A stretch of 64,000 bases of DNA from Tenacibaculum sp. 190130A14a (GCF_964048965.1 NZ_OZ040189.1:310001-374000), one strand, 5' to 3'; counted from the stretch's first letter, positions 7,726-17,093 are shown. Notes: generated by a model not told the origin, from the sequence alone. Program-made: numbers and translations.

Positions 7726-8628
7726 GTGGAATCGGTTTCAACTTTAAAAAATAAAACTACAATTAAAGAATTGTTCTCTGATTTTAAGCAGCTTACAAAA
7801 GTTGGTTTGTCGGTAAGTGTTGTTTTTACATCTGTAACTGGATATTTGTTAGGTGCAGAAGAAATAAATTCAACAATCATTTTACTATTGGCAATTGGTG
7901 GATATTTAATGGTTGGTGCATCAAATGCATTTAATCAGGTGATAGAAAAAGATATTGATGCTGTAATGCAACGTACAAAAAATCGTCCATTGCCATCGGG
8001 AAGAATGTCTACAACTACTGCTTTAATAATCGCAACGGTATTTACAATTGCAGGTATTGCAATATTATATTCGATCAATGCAAAATGTGCATTATTTGGT
8101 GCAATTTCTATATTTCTTTATACAAGTGCTTATACTCCTTTAAAAGCGGTAACTCCGTTAGCGGTGTTTGTTGGAGCTATTCCAGGAGCCATTCCTTTTA
8201 TGTTAGGCTGGGTAGCTGCTACTGGTAAATTCGGAGTAGAAGCTGGGTTTCTATTTATGATTCAGTTTTTTTGGCAGTTTCCCCATTTTTGGGCGATTGG
8301 TTGGTTGCAATATGAAGAATATAAAAAAGCAGGATTACACATGCTTCCTATGGATAAAAAAGACAAAGGAGCTGTGGCGCAAATTATATTTTATACCTGT
8401 GTAATGATAATGATGTCTGTAGCCCCAGTTTTAAAAGTAACAGGAGCTTTTTATATTCATCCAATTACGGCTGTTATTGTGTTCTTGTTAGGAACGTTGA
8501 TGCTTTACTATGCATTCATCTTATACAAGACAGAGAAGAATACAGATGCAAGAAAATTAATGTTGGCAAGTGTTTTTTATATAACCATAGTGCCAATTAT
8601 ATATGTAGTAGATAAATTTTTACATTAA
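7726..8628 (+). CDS. cyoE: Protoheme IX farnesyltransferase (heme O synthase)
   Basis: A 300-residue UbiA-family membrane prenyltransferase that adds a farnesyl group to heme B for the oxidase (also called ctaB). The allylic diphosphate-binding motif NQVIEKDIDAVMQRTKNRPLP is present at about residues 69-89. The second conserved loop (WLQYEEYKKAGLHMLP) lies near residue 195, and about eight helices are predicted. The start is a GTG; no ATG is available upstream. It is the first gene of the oxidase operon, and its stop overlaps the next ATG. Confidence 0.95.
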   Translation: MESVSTLKNKTTIKELFSDFKQLTKVGLSVSVVFTSVTGYLLGAEEINSTIILLLAIGGYLMVGASNAFNQVIEKDIDAVMQRTKNRPLPSGRMSTTTALIIATVFTIAGIAILYSINAKCALFGAISIFLYTSAYTPLKAVTPLAVFVGAIPGAIPFMLGWVAATGKFGVEAGFLFMIQFFWQFPHFWAIGWLQYEEYKKAGLHMLPMDKKDKGAVAQIIFYTCVMIMMSVAPVLKVTGAFYIHPITAVIVFLLGTLMLYYAFILYKTEKNTDARKLMLASVFYITIVPIIYVVDKFLH

Positions 8629-9212
8629 TGAGTGAGCAAACTTTACAAGAAGAGTTAAAAGTTGGTAAAAGAAAGTCGGCAAAGCCAATGTTATGGATTT
8701 CCATGATTAGTATGGTGATGTTTTTTGCAGGATTAACAAGTGCATACATTGTTAGTCAAAAGAGAGAAGATTGGGTGTCTTTTGATTTGCCAGACGCATT
8801 TTACATTAGTACAGTGTTAATTGTATTAAGTAGTCTTACCTTATATCTGTCTCAAAACTTTTTAAAGAAGAACAATTGGAACCTTTCTTTCATGTTATTA
8901 ATTACGACATTAGTATTAGGATTAGGTTTTGTTTGGTATCAATACGTAGGATTTAATGAATTAAGAGCAGCTGGGTTATATTTTACAGGACCAGAAAGTA
9001 CCGTGTCTACATCCTTTATTATCGGTATTACTTTTATGCACGTTTTACACCTGTTAGGAGGAGTGATTGTGTTATTGGTTGTTATTTATAATCATTTTAA
9101 AAAGAAATATTCATCTACTGATATGCTTGGTTTTGAGTTGGGTGCAATCTTCTGGCATTTCGTAGATTTACTATGGATACTGTTATTTTTATTCTTTAAG
9201 TTTTACAAATAA
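8628..9212 (+). CDS. Cytochrome c oxidase subunit III (short form)
   Basis: A 194-residue heme-copper oxidase subunit III with five predicted membrane helices. Conserved features include FAGLTSAYIVSQ in helix I, TFMHVLHLLGG, and the closing FWHFVDLLWILLFLFFKF. The ATG overlaps the cyoE stop by one base, so translation is coupled. Bacteroidota commonly have two adjacent subunit III genes; this is the shorter one. Confidence 0.92.
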   Translation: MSEQTLQEELKVGKRKSAKPMLWISMISMVMFFAGLTSAYIVSQKREDWVSFDLPDAFYISTVLIVLSSLTLYLSQNFLKKNNWNLSFMLLITTLVLGLGFVWYQYVGFNELRAAGLYFTGPESTVSTSFIIGITFMHVLHLLGGVIVLLVVIYNHFKKKYSSTDMLGFELGAIFWHFVDLLWILLFLFFKFYK

Positions 9213-9268
9213 TATAAAATGCGTAATTTTGGCGCACTGTTTTAACAAAAATTAACAAAAAGAGATTT

Positions 9269-10249
9269 ATGGGAGCAAATATTGCTGTAAATTCTGACAA
9301 AAAAGAGACCTGGGGCGGAGGTGGTGTGAAACCATTTGGCGCTAGTTATGGTAAAATGATGATGTGGTTTTTCATCTTATCAGATGCGTTAACCTTTTCT
9401 GGGTTTTTAGCAGCGTATGGTTTAACACGTTTTAAATTTATTGACTCATGGCCAATCGCTGATGAGGTATTTACGCACATTCCGTTTTTTCACGGTAATT
9501 ATCCAATGATTTACGTTGCCTTTATGACGTTTATCTTAATTGTATCTTCGGTAACAATGGTGTTAGCAGTAGATGCAGGTCATAAAATGCAACAAAAGAA
9601 GGTAGCAACATATATGTTTATTACCATTATTTTTGGTATTATCTTCGTTGGATCTCAGGCTTGGGAATGGAAAACATTTATTAATGGTTCTTATGGAGCT
9701 GTTAAAACTTCTGATAATCATATTTTACAATTTGTCAAAGACGGTCATCAAGTGGCTTTAGCTGATTTTGTTCACGGTGATAGAAAAGATGGAAGAGTTG
9801 AGCACACAGCTAAAAATGGATTATGGTTTAACGATGAGGCTACAATTTCTCAATACTCTGTAGCACAAGTTCAAGAAGCATTTAAAGCAGATCCTTCTTT
9901 ATTAATTAGAACTGAAAGAATCAATCCAGAGACAAAACAAAAAATTATTTTGTCTAGAGAAGAGAGTTTGGTTCAATTATCAAAAGCAACAGGAGTTGTA
10001 GAAGGAGCTAACTTAATACAAAACGAATATGGTAACCCAATTTTTGCAGATTTCTTCTTCTTTATTACAGGTTTCCACGGTTTCCACGTATTCTCTGGTA
10101 TTGTATTAAACATTATCATTTTCTTCAATGTTGTGTTAGGAACATATGAGCGAAGAGGACATTATGAAATGGTAGAAAAAGTAGGTTTATATTGGCACTT
10201 TGTAGATTTAGTTTGGGTATTCGTATTCACATTCTTCTACTTAGTATAA
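9269..10249 (+). CDS. Cytochrome c oxidase subunit III (long form)
   Basis: A 326-residue subunit III protein. It has FFILSDALTFSGFLAAYGLTRF near the start and ends with YWHFVDLVWVFVFTFFYLV, both family hallmarks. Between the helix ending near residue 130 and GNPIFADFFFFITGFHGFHVF there is a hydrophilic insert of about 120 residues that the short form lacks. The insert is rich in charged residues and probably extends to one side of the membrane. The gene follows the short form by 56 bases. Confidence 0.92.
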   Translation: MGANIAVNSDKKETWGGGGVKPFGASYGKMMMWFFILSDALTFSGFLAAYGLTRFKFIDSWPIADEVFTHIPFFHGNYPMIYVAFMTFILIVSSVTMVLAVDAGHKMQQKKVATYMFITIIFGIIFVGSQAWEWKTFINGSYGAVKTSDNHILQFVKDGHQVALADFVHGDRKDGRVEHTAKNGLWFNDEATISQYSVAQVQEAFKADPSLLIRTERINPETKQKIILSREESLVQLSKATGVVEGANLIQNEYGNPIFADFFFFITGFHGFHVFSGIVLNIIIFFNVVLGTYERRGHYEMVEKVGLYWHFVDLVWVFVFTFFYLV

Positions 10250-10267
10250 TCATAAAAATATTGTAAA

Positions 10268-10609
10268 ATGGGTCACGCACACGAATCAAATACAAAAAGA
10301 ATTTGGATTGTTTTAGCAATCTTATCTATTATAACAGCAGTAGAAGTAGTGTTAGGTATCTATAAGCCTAAAGGATTGTACTTAGGAGGCTTTTTAGGAA
10401 CTAGCTGGTTAAACTGGATATTCATCATTTTAACAATTGCAAAAGCTTATTATATTGCTTGGGCATTCATGCACTTAGAAGGTGAAAAAAAATGGTTTAG
10501 ACGTTCAGTTGTTTGGACAGCGGTTTTCTTAATTTGCTACTTAGTTACTTTAGTATTAATAGAAGGAAGCTATTTACATGAAACATTAGCACCACTTGTA
10601 AAATGGTAA
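10268..10609 (+). CDS. Cytochrome c oxidase subunit IV family protein
   Basis: A 113-residue protein with three membrane helices. The segment ITAVEVVLGIY in helix I and AYYIAWAFMHLEGEKKWFR match the subunit IV family (CyoD/CtaF type). It lies 18 bases after the subunit III gene and before a terminator, so it closes the structural part of the operon. Confidence 0.9.
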   Translation: MGHAHESNTKRIWIVLAILSIITAVEVVLGIYKPKGLYLGGFLGTSWLNWIFIILTIAKAYYIAWAFMHLEGEKKWFRRSVVWTAVFLICYLVTLVLIEGSYLHETLAPLVKW

Positions 10610-10629
10610 GGTGTATATGAAATGATATA

Positions 10630-10656
10630 AGGTGGTGTTAAACCACCTTTTTTTTG
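10630..10656 (+). terminator. Terminator after the oxidase subunit genes
   Basis: Stem AGGTGGT / ACCACCT with a short loop followed by eight T residues. Confidence 0.85.
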
Positions 10657-10679
10657 CATATTACTAAACTTAAATTGAG

Positions 10680-11357
10680 ATGAGTAAAAAACAAAAGTAT
10701 ATAGTACTATTCGCTTTATTTATTGTTCCGTTATTGTTTTATATTTTCTTACAATTAGGAACACATAATTTCGGAAAGCTTCCAATAGTTACAAAAGATG
10801 TGTTGGATGTTTCATTATTAGAAAAGAAACATACATTTAAAGGTAAAGTATCGGTAGTTGTGTTTGCTGGAAATGATGTTGCATTGGCAGAAGGTGAATT
10901 GTTTAACCTAAACGAAAAGGTGTACAAAAAGTTTTATGGGTATACCGATTTTCAAATGATTTGTTTGGTAACAAAGGAACAGGAAGAAGCAGTAGATAAA
11001 TTCATAAAAAAGGTAAGTATTAACACGAATTTGGTTAAATGGAATTTTGTTTTTGCCTCTAAAGAAGAATTAAACGCGATATACGACAGCTTTAAAACAG
11101 GAGAACAATTGGATGCCAACGCACATGTTACAAAAGCTTATATTGTAGATAAGGAGAACAATTTACGCAGAGGAAAAACTACTATTAAGACAAATAAGGC
11201 ACCAAGTACTTTTGGGTATAATATGAAGTCGGTAGCAGAACTTAAAAATGATATGCATGATGATGTAAAAGTAGTTTTGGCTGAATACAGTTTTGCTTTA
11301 AAAAAGAATAGGAGTGAGGACAGAAGAAAACTAAATATTTCAAATGAAAAAAAATAA
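10680..11357 (+). CDS. Membrane-anchored protein of unknown function beside SCO
   Basis: A 225-residue protein with a single N-terminal helix (IVLFALFIVPLLFYIFLQLG). The soluble domain has strands KVSVVVFAGND and YTDFQMICLVT that suggest a thioredoxin-like fold but without a CxxC. It overlaps the SCO gene by 14 bases and is found at this place in related genomes. It probably helps oxidase assembly, but that is inference from position only. Confidence 0.75.
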   Translation: MSKKQKYIVLFALFIVPLLFYIFLQLGTHNFGKLPIVTKDVLDVSLLEKKHTFKGKVSVVVFAGNDVALAEGELFNLNEKVYKKFYGYTDFQMICLVTKEQEEAVDKFIKKVSINTNLVKWNFVFASKEELNAIYDSFKTGEQLDANAHVTKAYIVDKENNLRRGKTTIKTNKAPSTFGYNMKSVAELKNDMHDDVKVVLAEYSFALKKNRSEDRRKLNISNEKK

Positions 11358-11991
11358 ATATTCATACGTAGGTATTTCCTTTATCGTATTGTTGTTTGGA
11401 ATTTATTCAATCCCAAAAATTGTAAAGCACTTTCAAACTGCAGATTTATATAAGTTAAGTAAGGTGCCAGATTTTGAGTTTATCAATCAAAATGAAAAAA
11501 CAATTACAAACAAAGATTTTGAAGGCAAAGTATATGTGGTAGAGTTTTTCTTTACAACTTGTCCTACGATTTGTCCAATAATGAATACCAAAATGGTCAA
11601 TATTCAGAATGAGTTTATGGGGAATCCTAACTTTGGAATAGCCTCTTTTTCAATAACTCCTGAAATAGACACTCCGCAAGTTCTTAGAAATTATGCTAAG
11701 AGATATGGGATTAATCATGTTAATTGGCACTTGCTTACGGGAAAACCGGATGACGCGGTATTTGACTTGTCAAATGAAGGATTTAAACTACCTGTTGGTG
11801 TGGGAAGCCAGGATCATGGAGGTTTTTACCATTCAGGATTATTTGCTTTAGTTGATAAAGATGGTTATTTAAGATCTAGATATGACGAACATGGTAATCC
11901 TATTGGTTTTTACAGAGCTTTAGAAGAACACGGATTGTCAGATCAAATACAAGAGTTAAAAGAGGATATAAAACTTTTATTAAATGAGTAA
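11344..11991 (+). CDS. SCO family copper chaperone
   Basis: A 215-residue protein with an N-terminal membrane anchor and a thioredoxin fold. The copper-binding motif CPTICP (about residues 77-82), following VVEFFFTTC, and the distal His in GGFYHSGLFALVDK are present. SCO proteins deliver copper to the CuA site of cytochrome c oxidase subunit II, which fits the operon. It overlaps both neighbours. Confidence 0.93.
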   Translation: MKKNKYSYVGISFIVLLFGIYSIPKIVKHFQTADLYKLSKVPDFEFINQNEKTITNKDFEGKVYVVEFFFTTCPTICPIMNTKMVNIQNEFMGNPNFGIASFSITPEIDTPQVLRNYAKRYGINHVNWHLLTGKPDDAVFDLSNEGFKLPVGVGSQDHGGFYHSGLFALVDKDGYLRSRYDEHGNPIGFYRALEEHGLSDQIQELKEDIKLLLNE

Positions 11992-12526
11992 TAATTCAGT
12001 AGAAGAGAAAAAATACAAAAAGTTTATCTCAATTGTTTCAATTATAATTCCAGTAGCAGTGGCTGGGTTGTTTATGATTAATTTGAAAAGGTTAGGTTTT
12101 GATGTAGAGCCTTTACGCTTTTTACCACCAATTTATGCTTCAATAAATGGGTTAACAGCGGTTTTATTAGTGGCTGCTGTGGTGGCAATAAAGAAAGGAA
12201 ATAGAAAATTGCACGAGCAATTAAATATGTTTGCTATTGTTTGTTCGGTGCTCTTTTTAGTGATGTATGTTGCCTATCATATGACCTCAGACTCGACTAA
12301 GTTTGGAGGAGAAGGAGTAATAAGATATGTGTACTACTTTATTTTGATTACCCATATTTTACTTTCTATAGTAGTGATCCCTTTTGTTTTATATACGTTT
12401 ATGAGAGCACGCTTAGGTCAGTTTCCAGCTCATAAAAAAATAGCAAAAATCACATTTCCATTATGGTTGTATGTAGCCGTTACTGGTGTAATAGTGTATG
12501 TAATGATATCTCCGTATTATGTGTAA
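11984..12526 (+). CDS. DUF420 domain membrane protein
   Basis: A 180-residue protein with five predicted helices. The conserved DUF420 features are LPPIYASINGLTAVLL, HEQLNMFAIVCSVLFLVMYVAYH and ITHILLSIVVIPFVLYTF, with His residues at helix ends. These proteins (CtaG-like in Bacillus) accompany cytochrome c oxidase genes and are thought to help assembly. It overlaps SCO by eight bases and the next small gene by eight bases. Confidence 0.88.
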   Translation: MSNNSVEEKKYKKFISIVSIIIPVAVAGLFMINLKRLGFDVEPLRFLPPIYASINGLTAVLLVAAVVAIKKGNRKLHEQLNMFAIVCSVLFLVMYVAYHMTSDSTKFGGEGVIRYVYYFILITHILLSIVVIPFVLYTFMRARLGQFPAHKKIAKITFPLWLYVAVTGVIVYVMISPYYV

Positions 12527-12731
12527 GAAACTTTTATTTGGGGTACTGTTATTTTGGTCGTTAAATATCTCATCTCAATGTGCTATGTGTAAGGCTGTAG
12601 TTGAGGGAGGGAATGAAACCATGGCAGAAGGAGTGAATGAAGGGATAACTTATTTAATGATATTTCCTTACATCCTTGTAGGGATTTTGTTTTACTTCAT
12701 TTATAGGCATAATAAGAAGGCGAAAAATTAA
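12519..12731 (+). CDS. Small membrane protein with CAMC motif
   Basis: A 70-residue protein: signal-like helix, then QCAMCKAVVEGG with two Cys, then a C-terminal helix (LMIFPYILVGILFYFIYR). It closes the oxidase assembly operon with overlapping translation. The Cys pair could bind metal or be redox active; no function is known to me. Confidence 0.75.
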   Translation: MCKKLLFGVLLFWSLNISSQCAMCKAVVEGGNETMAEGVNEGITYLMIFPYILVGILFYFIYRHNKKAKN

Positions 12732-12930
12732 TTTACAAATTCTAGTAAATTAATTGTAACATATTGTAATTTTAGTCGTCATATAAAAACAAAATAAAAA
12801 AAAGATGTTCGATTGTGGACTGTAAAGTGTTCATAATCAAACATTTTTTAAGTTGATTTTTCTGTAATTGTTTTGTTTTTAAAGAATTACAGAGCGTTTC
12901 TTTTTTTGGAACGGCAATTGACAGACTTAA

Positions 12931-14283
12931 ATGAACAAAAAAATATACGTCTTGAAAACAAAAATTGTACTACTAGCCACTTTATTTGCTTCATTAGCAG
13001 GGTTTTCTCAAAAACAATGGACTCTTAAAGAATGTGTGGATCATGCATTAAAAAACAACATAACTATTAAACAGAATAGATTAAGTGTTGATATTGCTAA
13101 ATCAGATGTGAAGAATGCAAAAGGAAACTTTTTACCAACTTTAAATGCATCTACAGGAGGTAATTTAAACTTCGGTTCTACATTTGATCCTGTAACGAAC
13201 GATAGGGTTTCTACCAGTACCTTTGGGGGATCTGCAAATTTAAGAGCAGGAATTACTGTTTTTAATGGTTACAGAAACTTAAATACATACAAACAAGCTA
13301 AGTTAGGAGTTGAATCAAGTAAACTTGATCTTGAAATTATTGAGAATGATATTTCATTAAGGGTTGTAAATACCTATTTAAGTGTATTATTTGCTAAAGA
13401 AAACCTAGAAGTAGCAAGAGTTCAGGCAGAAAATAGTAAAAAACAAATAGAAAGATCTCAAGCTCAGTTTGAAGCTGGAGCAATTCCTAAAGGAGATTTA
13501 CTAAATGTACAATCTACTGCAGTAACAGACGCACAAAATTTAGTGACTCAAGAAAACAATTTAAACTTTACCTTATTACAATTGGCACAATTGCTACAGG
13601 TAGATTCGGAAGGTTTTGATGTTCAAAAGTTAGAAATAGACAAACCCTCGGTTGCTATTTTATATGATAACGCCGGAGTGGTTTACAAAAAAGCATTAGG
13701 AAATCGTCCTGAAATTGAAAAAGCAAAATTAGATATAAAGAATTCTGAATATGGAATCAATATAGCAAAGTCTGGTTACTTACCTACAGTATCTTTTTCT
13801 GGTAGTATTGGAAGTAATTATGGTTTTAATTTAGATTTACCAGCTGGTTTTTCTAATACGTCTCTTTTTACTCAGTTAGATAATAACTTGGGTTATGGTG
13901 TAGGATTTAGCGTTAATGTTCCAATTTTTAATGGGTTTAAAAATGACGCTAATGTGCAACGCTCAAAAATTAGCAAGTTAGTTTCTGAAACGAGGTTGGA
14001 AAATCAAAAATTACAACTGCGTCAAACAATTGAACAAGCATATTTAGACGCTAAAGCAGCGGCAAAGGCTTATGAGGCAGCTTCAATCTCTTTAGAAGCA
14101 CAGAACGAAGCATTTAAAAATGCACAAGAAAGCTATAACTATGGAGCTATGACTCAGTTTGACTATGATCAAGTACGAAATAGATTAGTAAATGCAGAAG
14201 GAGCTGCAATTAGAGCAAAATATGATTACGTCTTTAAAACGAAAGTATTGAAGTTTTACTTCGGAGAATCTATTTTAGATTAA
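12931..14283 (+). CDS. TolC family outer membrane protein
   Basis: A 450-residue outer membrane efflux protein with a signal peptide (about residues 1-27, ending AGFSQ) and two TolC-like repeats rich in heptad-type coiled coil (about 30-225 and 245-440). It starts WTLKECVDHALKNNITIKQNRLSVDIA, the usual family opening. TolC proteins form the exit channel of tripartite efflux or secretion systems, but no pump genes are nearby. The 199-base upstream gap has an 8-bp inverted repeat (CTGTAATT / AATTACAG, about 12862-12892) but no clear promoter. Confidence 0.92.
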   Translation: MNKKIYVLKTKIVLLATLFASLAGFSQKQWTLKECVDHALKNNITIKQNRLSVDIAKSDVKNAKGNFLPTLNASTGGNLNFGSTFDPVTNDRVSTSTFGGSANLRAGITVFNGYRNLNTYKQAKLGVESSKLDLEIIENDISLRVVNTYLSVLFAKENLEVARVQAENSKKQIERSQAQFEAGAIPKGDLLNVQSTAVTDAQNLVTQENNLNFTLLQLAQLLQVDSEGFDVQKLEIDKPSVAILYDNAGVVYKKALGNRPEIEKAKLDIKNSEYGINIAKSGYLPTVSFSGSIGSNYGFNLDLPAGFSNTSLFTQLDNNLGYGVGFSVNVPIFNGFKNDANVQRSKISKLVSETRLENQKLQLRQTIEQAYLDAKAAAKAYEAASISLEAQNEAFKNAQESYNYGAMTQFDYDQVRNRLVNAEGAAIRAKYDYVFKTKVLKFYFGESILD

Positions 14284-14310
14284 TTTTAAAGCATAAAGTA
14301 CAAATTTTAA

Positions 14311-14336
14311 CCTCACCAATTTGGTGAGGTTTTTCT
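14311..14336 (+). terminator. Terminator after the tolC-like gene
   Basis: Perfect 8-bp stem CCTCACCA / TGGTGAGG with a T-rich tail. Confidence 0.85.
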
Positions 14337-14366
14337 TTGTGTATCTTTGTCAAAAAAATAAGATAG

Positions 14367-15044
14367 GTGGCAACAATTCTTAATATTGAAACAGCAACAA
14401 AAAATTGTTCAGTGAGTATTGCTAAAGACGGAAATGTTTTGGCGTTAAAAGAACTTAATGATGGGAATTATTCGCATGCGGAGAAATTACATCCTTTTAT
14501 TCAGGGTATCATTAAAGAAGCTTCTTTAAGTATGAAAGATATCGATGCAGTTGCTGTTAGCAAAGGGCCAGGGTCTTATACTGGACTAAGAATTGGTGTT
14601 TCGGCAGCAAAGGGCTTGTGTTTTGCTTTTGATAAGCCGTTAATTTCAATTGATACATTAACTTCCTTAGCGTACTCTATTGACGTTAAAGACGCTTTAA
14701 TAGTACCTATGTTAGATGCACGTAGAATGGAGGTTTATGCAGCAGTTTATAATGAGAATTATCGTCAAATAAGAGAAATAAAAGCAGAGGTCATAGATGA
14801 AAATTCCTTTGCTGAATATTTAAAAGATCGGAAAGTGTATTTTCTTGGTGATGGTGCAGCAAAGTGCAAAGAAACAATAATACATAACAATGCTATTTTT
14901 ATTGAAGGAAAATTTCCTTCAGCAAAAGAGATGGCGGCATTAAGTTATGACAAGTACAAAAAAAACGACATCGAAGATGTCGCTTATTTTGAACCTTTTT
15001 ATTTAAAAGATTTTGTGGTTACTCCAGAGAAAAAGAAAGTTTAA
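14367..15044 (+). CDS. tsaB: tRNA threonylcarbamoyladenosine biosynthesis protein TsaB
   Basis: A 225-residue ASKHA-fold protein. It opens ILNIETATKNCSVSIAKDG and has the conserved VSKGPGSYTGLRIGVSAAKGL segment (about residues 64-84). TsaB is the dimerisation partner of TsaD in making t6A37 on tRNAs that read ANN codons. The start is a GTG placed right after a short leader. It converges tail-to-tail with the MscS gene, overlapping by four bases. Confidence 0.95.
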   Translation: MATILNIETATKNCSVSIAKDGNVLALKELNDGNYSHAEKLHPFIQGIIKEASLSMKDIDAVAVSKGPGSYTGLRIGVSAAKGLCFAFDKPLISIDTLTSLAYSIDVKDALIVPMLDARRMEVYAAVYNENYRQIREIKAEVIDENSFAEYLKDRKVYFLGDGAAKCKETIIHNNAIFIEGKFPSAKEMAALSYDKYKKNDIEDVAYFEPFYLKDFVVTPEKKKV

Positions 15045-15847
15045 CCTTCTTTTTGTATCTCCACCGAATGTGGATAAGGAATTTCAATTCCTGCCTTATC
15101 TAGAGCTATTTTTACATTTTCAGTAGTACCAAAGTATACATCCCAGTAATCAGCTGTGTTTACCCAAGGACGTACGGCAAAATTAACCGAGCTATCTGCC
15201 AATTCAGATACATTAACAGAAGGAGCAGGGTCTTGTAATACTTTTGAGTTAGAAGTTAAAACTTCCATTAAAATTTCTTTGGTTTGTTTAATGTCCGCGT
15301 CATAAGATACTCCGAAAGTTAAATCAACACGTAGCTTACCTTCAGCGGTATAATTAATAATATTCCCATTAGATAAAGCTCCGTTAGGAATAATAGCTAA
15401 TTTGTTTCCAGGAGTATTTAAATGGGTCGTAAAAATTTGAATTTCTTTAACAGCCCCGGTAATTCCTTGAGCTTCGATTAAATCGCCAACTTTAAAAGGT
15501 TTAAAAATCATAATTAGTGCTCCTCCTGCAAAATTAGATAACGAACCCTGTAAAGCTAAACCAATAGCTAAACCAGCAGCACCAATAATCGCAGCAAAAG
15601 AAGTTGTGGCAACACCAAGCTTAGAAACTACAGTAACAAATAATAAAGCCTTTAAAGCCCAGCTTAATAAATCTGCTAAAAACTTTTGTAACGTAATATC
15701 TACGTTTTGCCTTTTCATTATTCTTTTAGCTGCTTTAACAATAAATTTAATTATAAATAAACCTACAATTAAAATAGCCAAAGCGGTTAGCACTTTAGGT
15801 GTGTACTCTACTAATAAGTCTTGAATTTTATTCCAATACTTTTCCAT
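15041..15847 (-). CDS. Small-conductance mechanosensitive ion channel (MscS family)
   Basis: A 268-residue protein with three N-terminal helices. The pore helix TM3 has the Gly/Ala pattern AAIIGAAGLAIGLALQGSLSNFAGGALIMIFKPF (in two pieces, about residues 85-118). A beta domain (VGDLIEAQGITGAVKEI) and an alpha/beta domain follow. It is the minimal MscS length and acts as a pressure-relief channel in the inner membrane. Confidence 0.93.
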   Translation of the reverse strand: MEKYWNKIQDLLVEYTPKVLTALAILIVGLFIIKFIVKAAKRIMKRQNVDITLQKFLADLLSWALKALLFVTVVSKLGVATTSFAAIIGAAGLAIGLALQGSLSNFAGGALIMIFKPFKVGDLIEAQGITGAVKEIQIFTTHLNTPGNKLAIIPNGALSNGNIINYTAEGKLRVDLTFGVSYDADIKQTKEILMEVLTSNSKVLQDPAPSVNVSELADSSVNFAVRPWVNTADYWDVYFGTTENVKIALDKAGIEIPYPHSVEIQKEG

Positions 15848-15914
15848 GTTTAAAATTTAAAAAATTAATAATTGATTATTTGAGTTAATGGTAGTAGTGG
15901 TTTTTAGTTAAAGT

Positions 15915-16268
15915 TTAGAAAAGCAAAAATACTAAACCTAGTAATGCAGGTATCGATTGTACAAAGAAAATTCTTGGTTTTTTTGTAGAATAGGCTCCGT
16001 AGATACCAGCTACAAACACACAGCATAGGAAAAAGATAGCTACGTCAGTTTTTTGACTTATCATAGCCCAAATTAACCCAGCGGCTAGAAAACCATTATA
16101 CAATCCTTGATTGGCTGCCAAAGTTTTAGTTTCTTCCGCAAATTCCTTACTTTTTAAACCGAAAGTTTTAATTCCTTTGGGTTTGGTCCAAAGAACCATT
16201 TCTAAAATAACGATGTAAATATGAATTAGAGCAACTAATCCAATTAAAATGTATTGTAATGTATTCAT
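15915..16268 (-). CDS. DUF1304 domain membrane protein
   Basis: A 117-residue protein with four helices. Its start (IHIYIVILEMVLWTKP), then NQGLYNGFLAAGLIWA, match the DUF1304 family of small integral membrane proteins. Function is unknown. It is a single gene between MscS and dodecin, all on the minus strand. Confidence 0.85.
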   Translation of the reverse strand: MNTLQYILIGLVALIHIYIVILEMVLWTKPKGIKTFGLKSKEFAEETKTLAANQGLYNGFLAAGLIWAMISQKTDVAIFFLCCVFVAGIYGAYSTKKPRIFFVQSIPALLGLVFLLF

Positions 16269-16339
16269 GCTTTCAAAGATAAAAAAAGCAGTTTTGAGAA
16301 TCCAAAACTGCCAGTAGTATAGTTTTTATATTTAGTTTA

Positions 16340-16540
16340 TTACTTTACTTCAAAAGTAACCTTAAGGTTTACTCTGAATTCGCTTACCTCATCATCGTTA
16401 ACTACAACACTCTGCGATTGTACAAAAGCAGATTTGATGTTTTTAACCGACTTCGAAGCTTGCTTAATAGCTTTTTTAGTTGCGTCTTCCCAACTTTTTT
16501 CTGAGTTTGCTAAAATCTCAATAACTTTCATTACTGCCAT
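16340..16540 (-). CDS. Dodecin family flavin-binding protein
   Basis: A 66-residue protein with the dodecin pattern: KVIEILANSEKSWEDATKKA, then SVKNIKSAFVQSQSVVVNDDEV and a closing strand FRVNLKVTFEV. Dodecins form dodecamers that store or buffer flavins. Length is the family norm. Confidence 0.9.
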   Translation of the reverse strand: MAVMKVIEILANSEKSWEDATKKAIKQASKSVKNIKSAFVQSQSVVVNDDEVSEFRVNLKVTFEVK

Positions 16541-16651
16541 AATAATTTTTTTTAGTTAAAAATGAGTTTGAATATACTAATTTTTTGGGAGCTAGAGGAG
16601 TAGCAAAAATAGGGGTATTTATCTCTATGTTAACTTAATGTTATGTAAATG

Positions 16652-16682
16652 TTTGTTTTTTGTAAAAAAATACATATATTTG
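16652..16682 (+). promoter_or_regulatory. Promoter of the MORN-like repeat gene
   Basis: TTTG, a 19-base spacer, then TATATTTG, a full match to the Bacteroidota consensus. Its position makes the ATG 33 bases downstream, not the earlier in-frame ATG, the true start of the next gene. Confidence 0.75.
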
Positions 16683-16714
16683 TAATGTTAGTGTTAATAA
16701 TTAAAGTGTTGAAT

Positions 16715-17062
16715 ATGAAAAAAATAGTTGTAATAGCATGTATGTTGTCGGCTGCTTTAATGCAAGCTCAAGAAATAACGCCTAAATATGAAAAGGCAGG
16801 AGATATGGTAAAAGTAACTTCTTACTATGAAAATGGTAAAGTTAAAGAACAAGGTTTCTTTAAGAATAAGAAGTTAGAAGGTACTTGGGTTACTTACGAT
16901 AACGAAGGAAACAAAACGGCTATTGCACACTATGATCAAGGTAAGAAAGTAGGAAAATGGTTCTTATGGCATAAAGATGGTTTGAAAGAAGTGAATTATG
17001 AAAATAATGCCGTAGCCAGCGTTCAACACTGGAAAGAGTCTACTAATATTGCAATAAAATAA
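16715..17062 (+). CDS. YwqK-type MORN-like repeat protein, exported
   Basis: A protein of about 115 residues beginning MKKIVVIACMLSAALMQAQ, a signal peptide. The body holds the repeats SYYENGKVKEQGFFKNKKLEGTW and AHYDQGKKVGKWFLWHKDG of the YwqK/MORN-2 type. Databases often label such proteins 'antitoxin', but nothing here supports a toxin-antitoxin role. The in-frame extension upstream lies in the promoter and is excluded. Confidence 0.85.
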   Translation: MKKIVVIACMLSAALMQAQEITPKYEKAGDMVKVTSYYENGKVKEQGFFKNKKLEGTWVTYDNEGNKTAIAHYDQGKKVGKWFLWHKDGLKEVNYENNAVASVQHWKESTNIAIK

Positions 17063-17093
17063 TTGTTCAACCAAATATTCTTGGTTATATAAA

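Noticed and set aside
16649..16714. N-terminal extension of the YwqK-like protein
   Set aside because: It overlaps the promoter boxes and precedes a clear signal peptide at the later Met.
16715..17062. Toxin-antitoxin system
   Set aside because: YwqK proteins are often labelled antitoxin, but no toxin gene is adjacent and the protein has a signal peptide.
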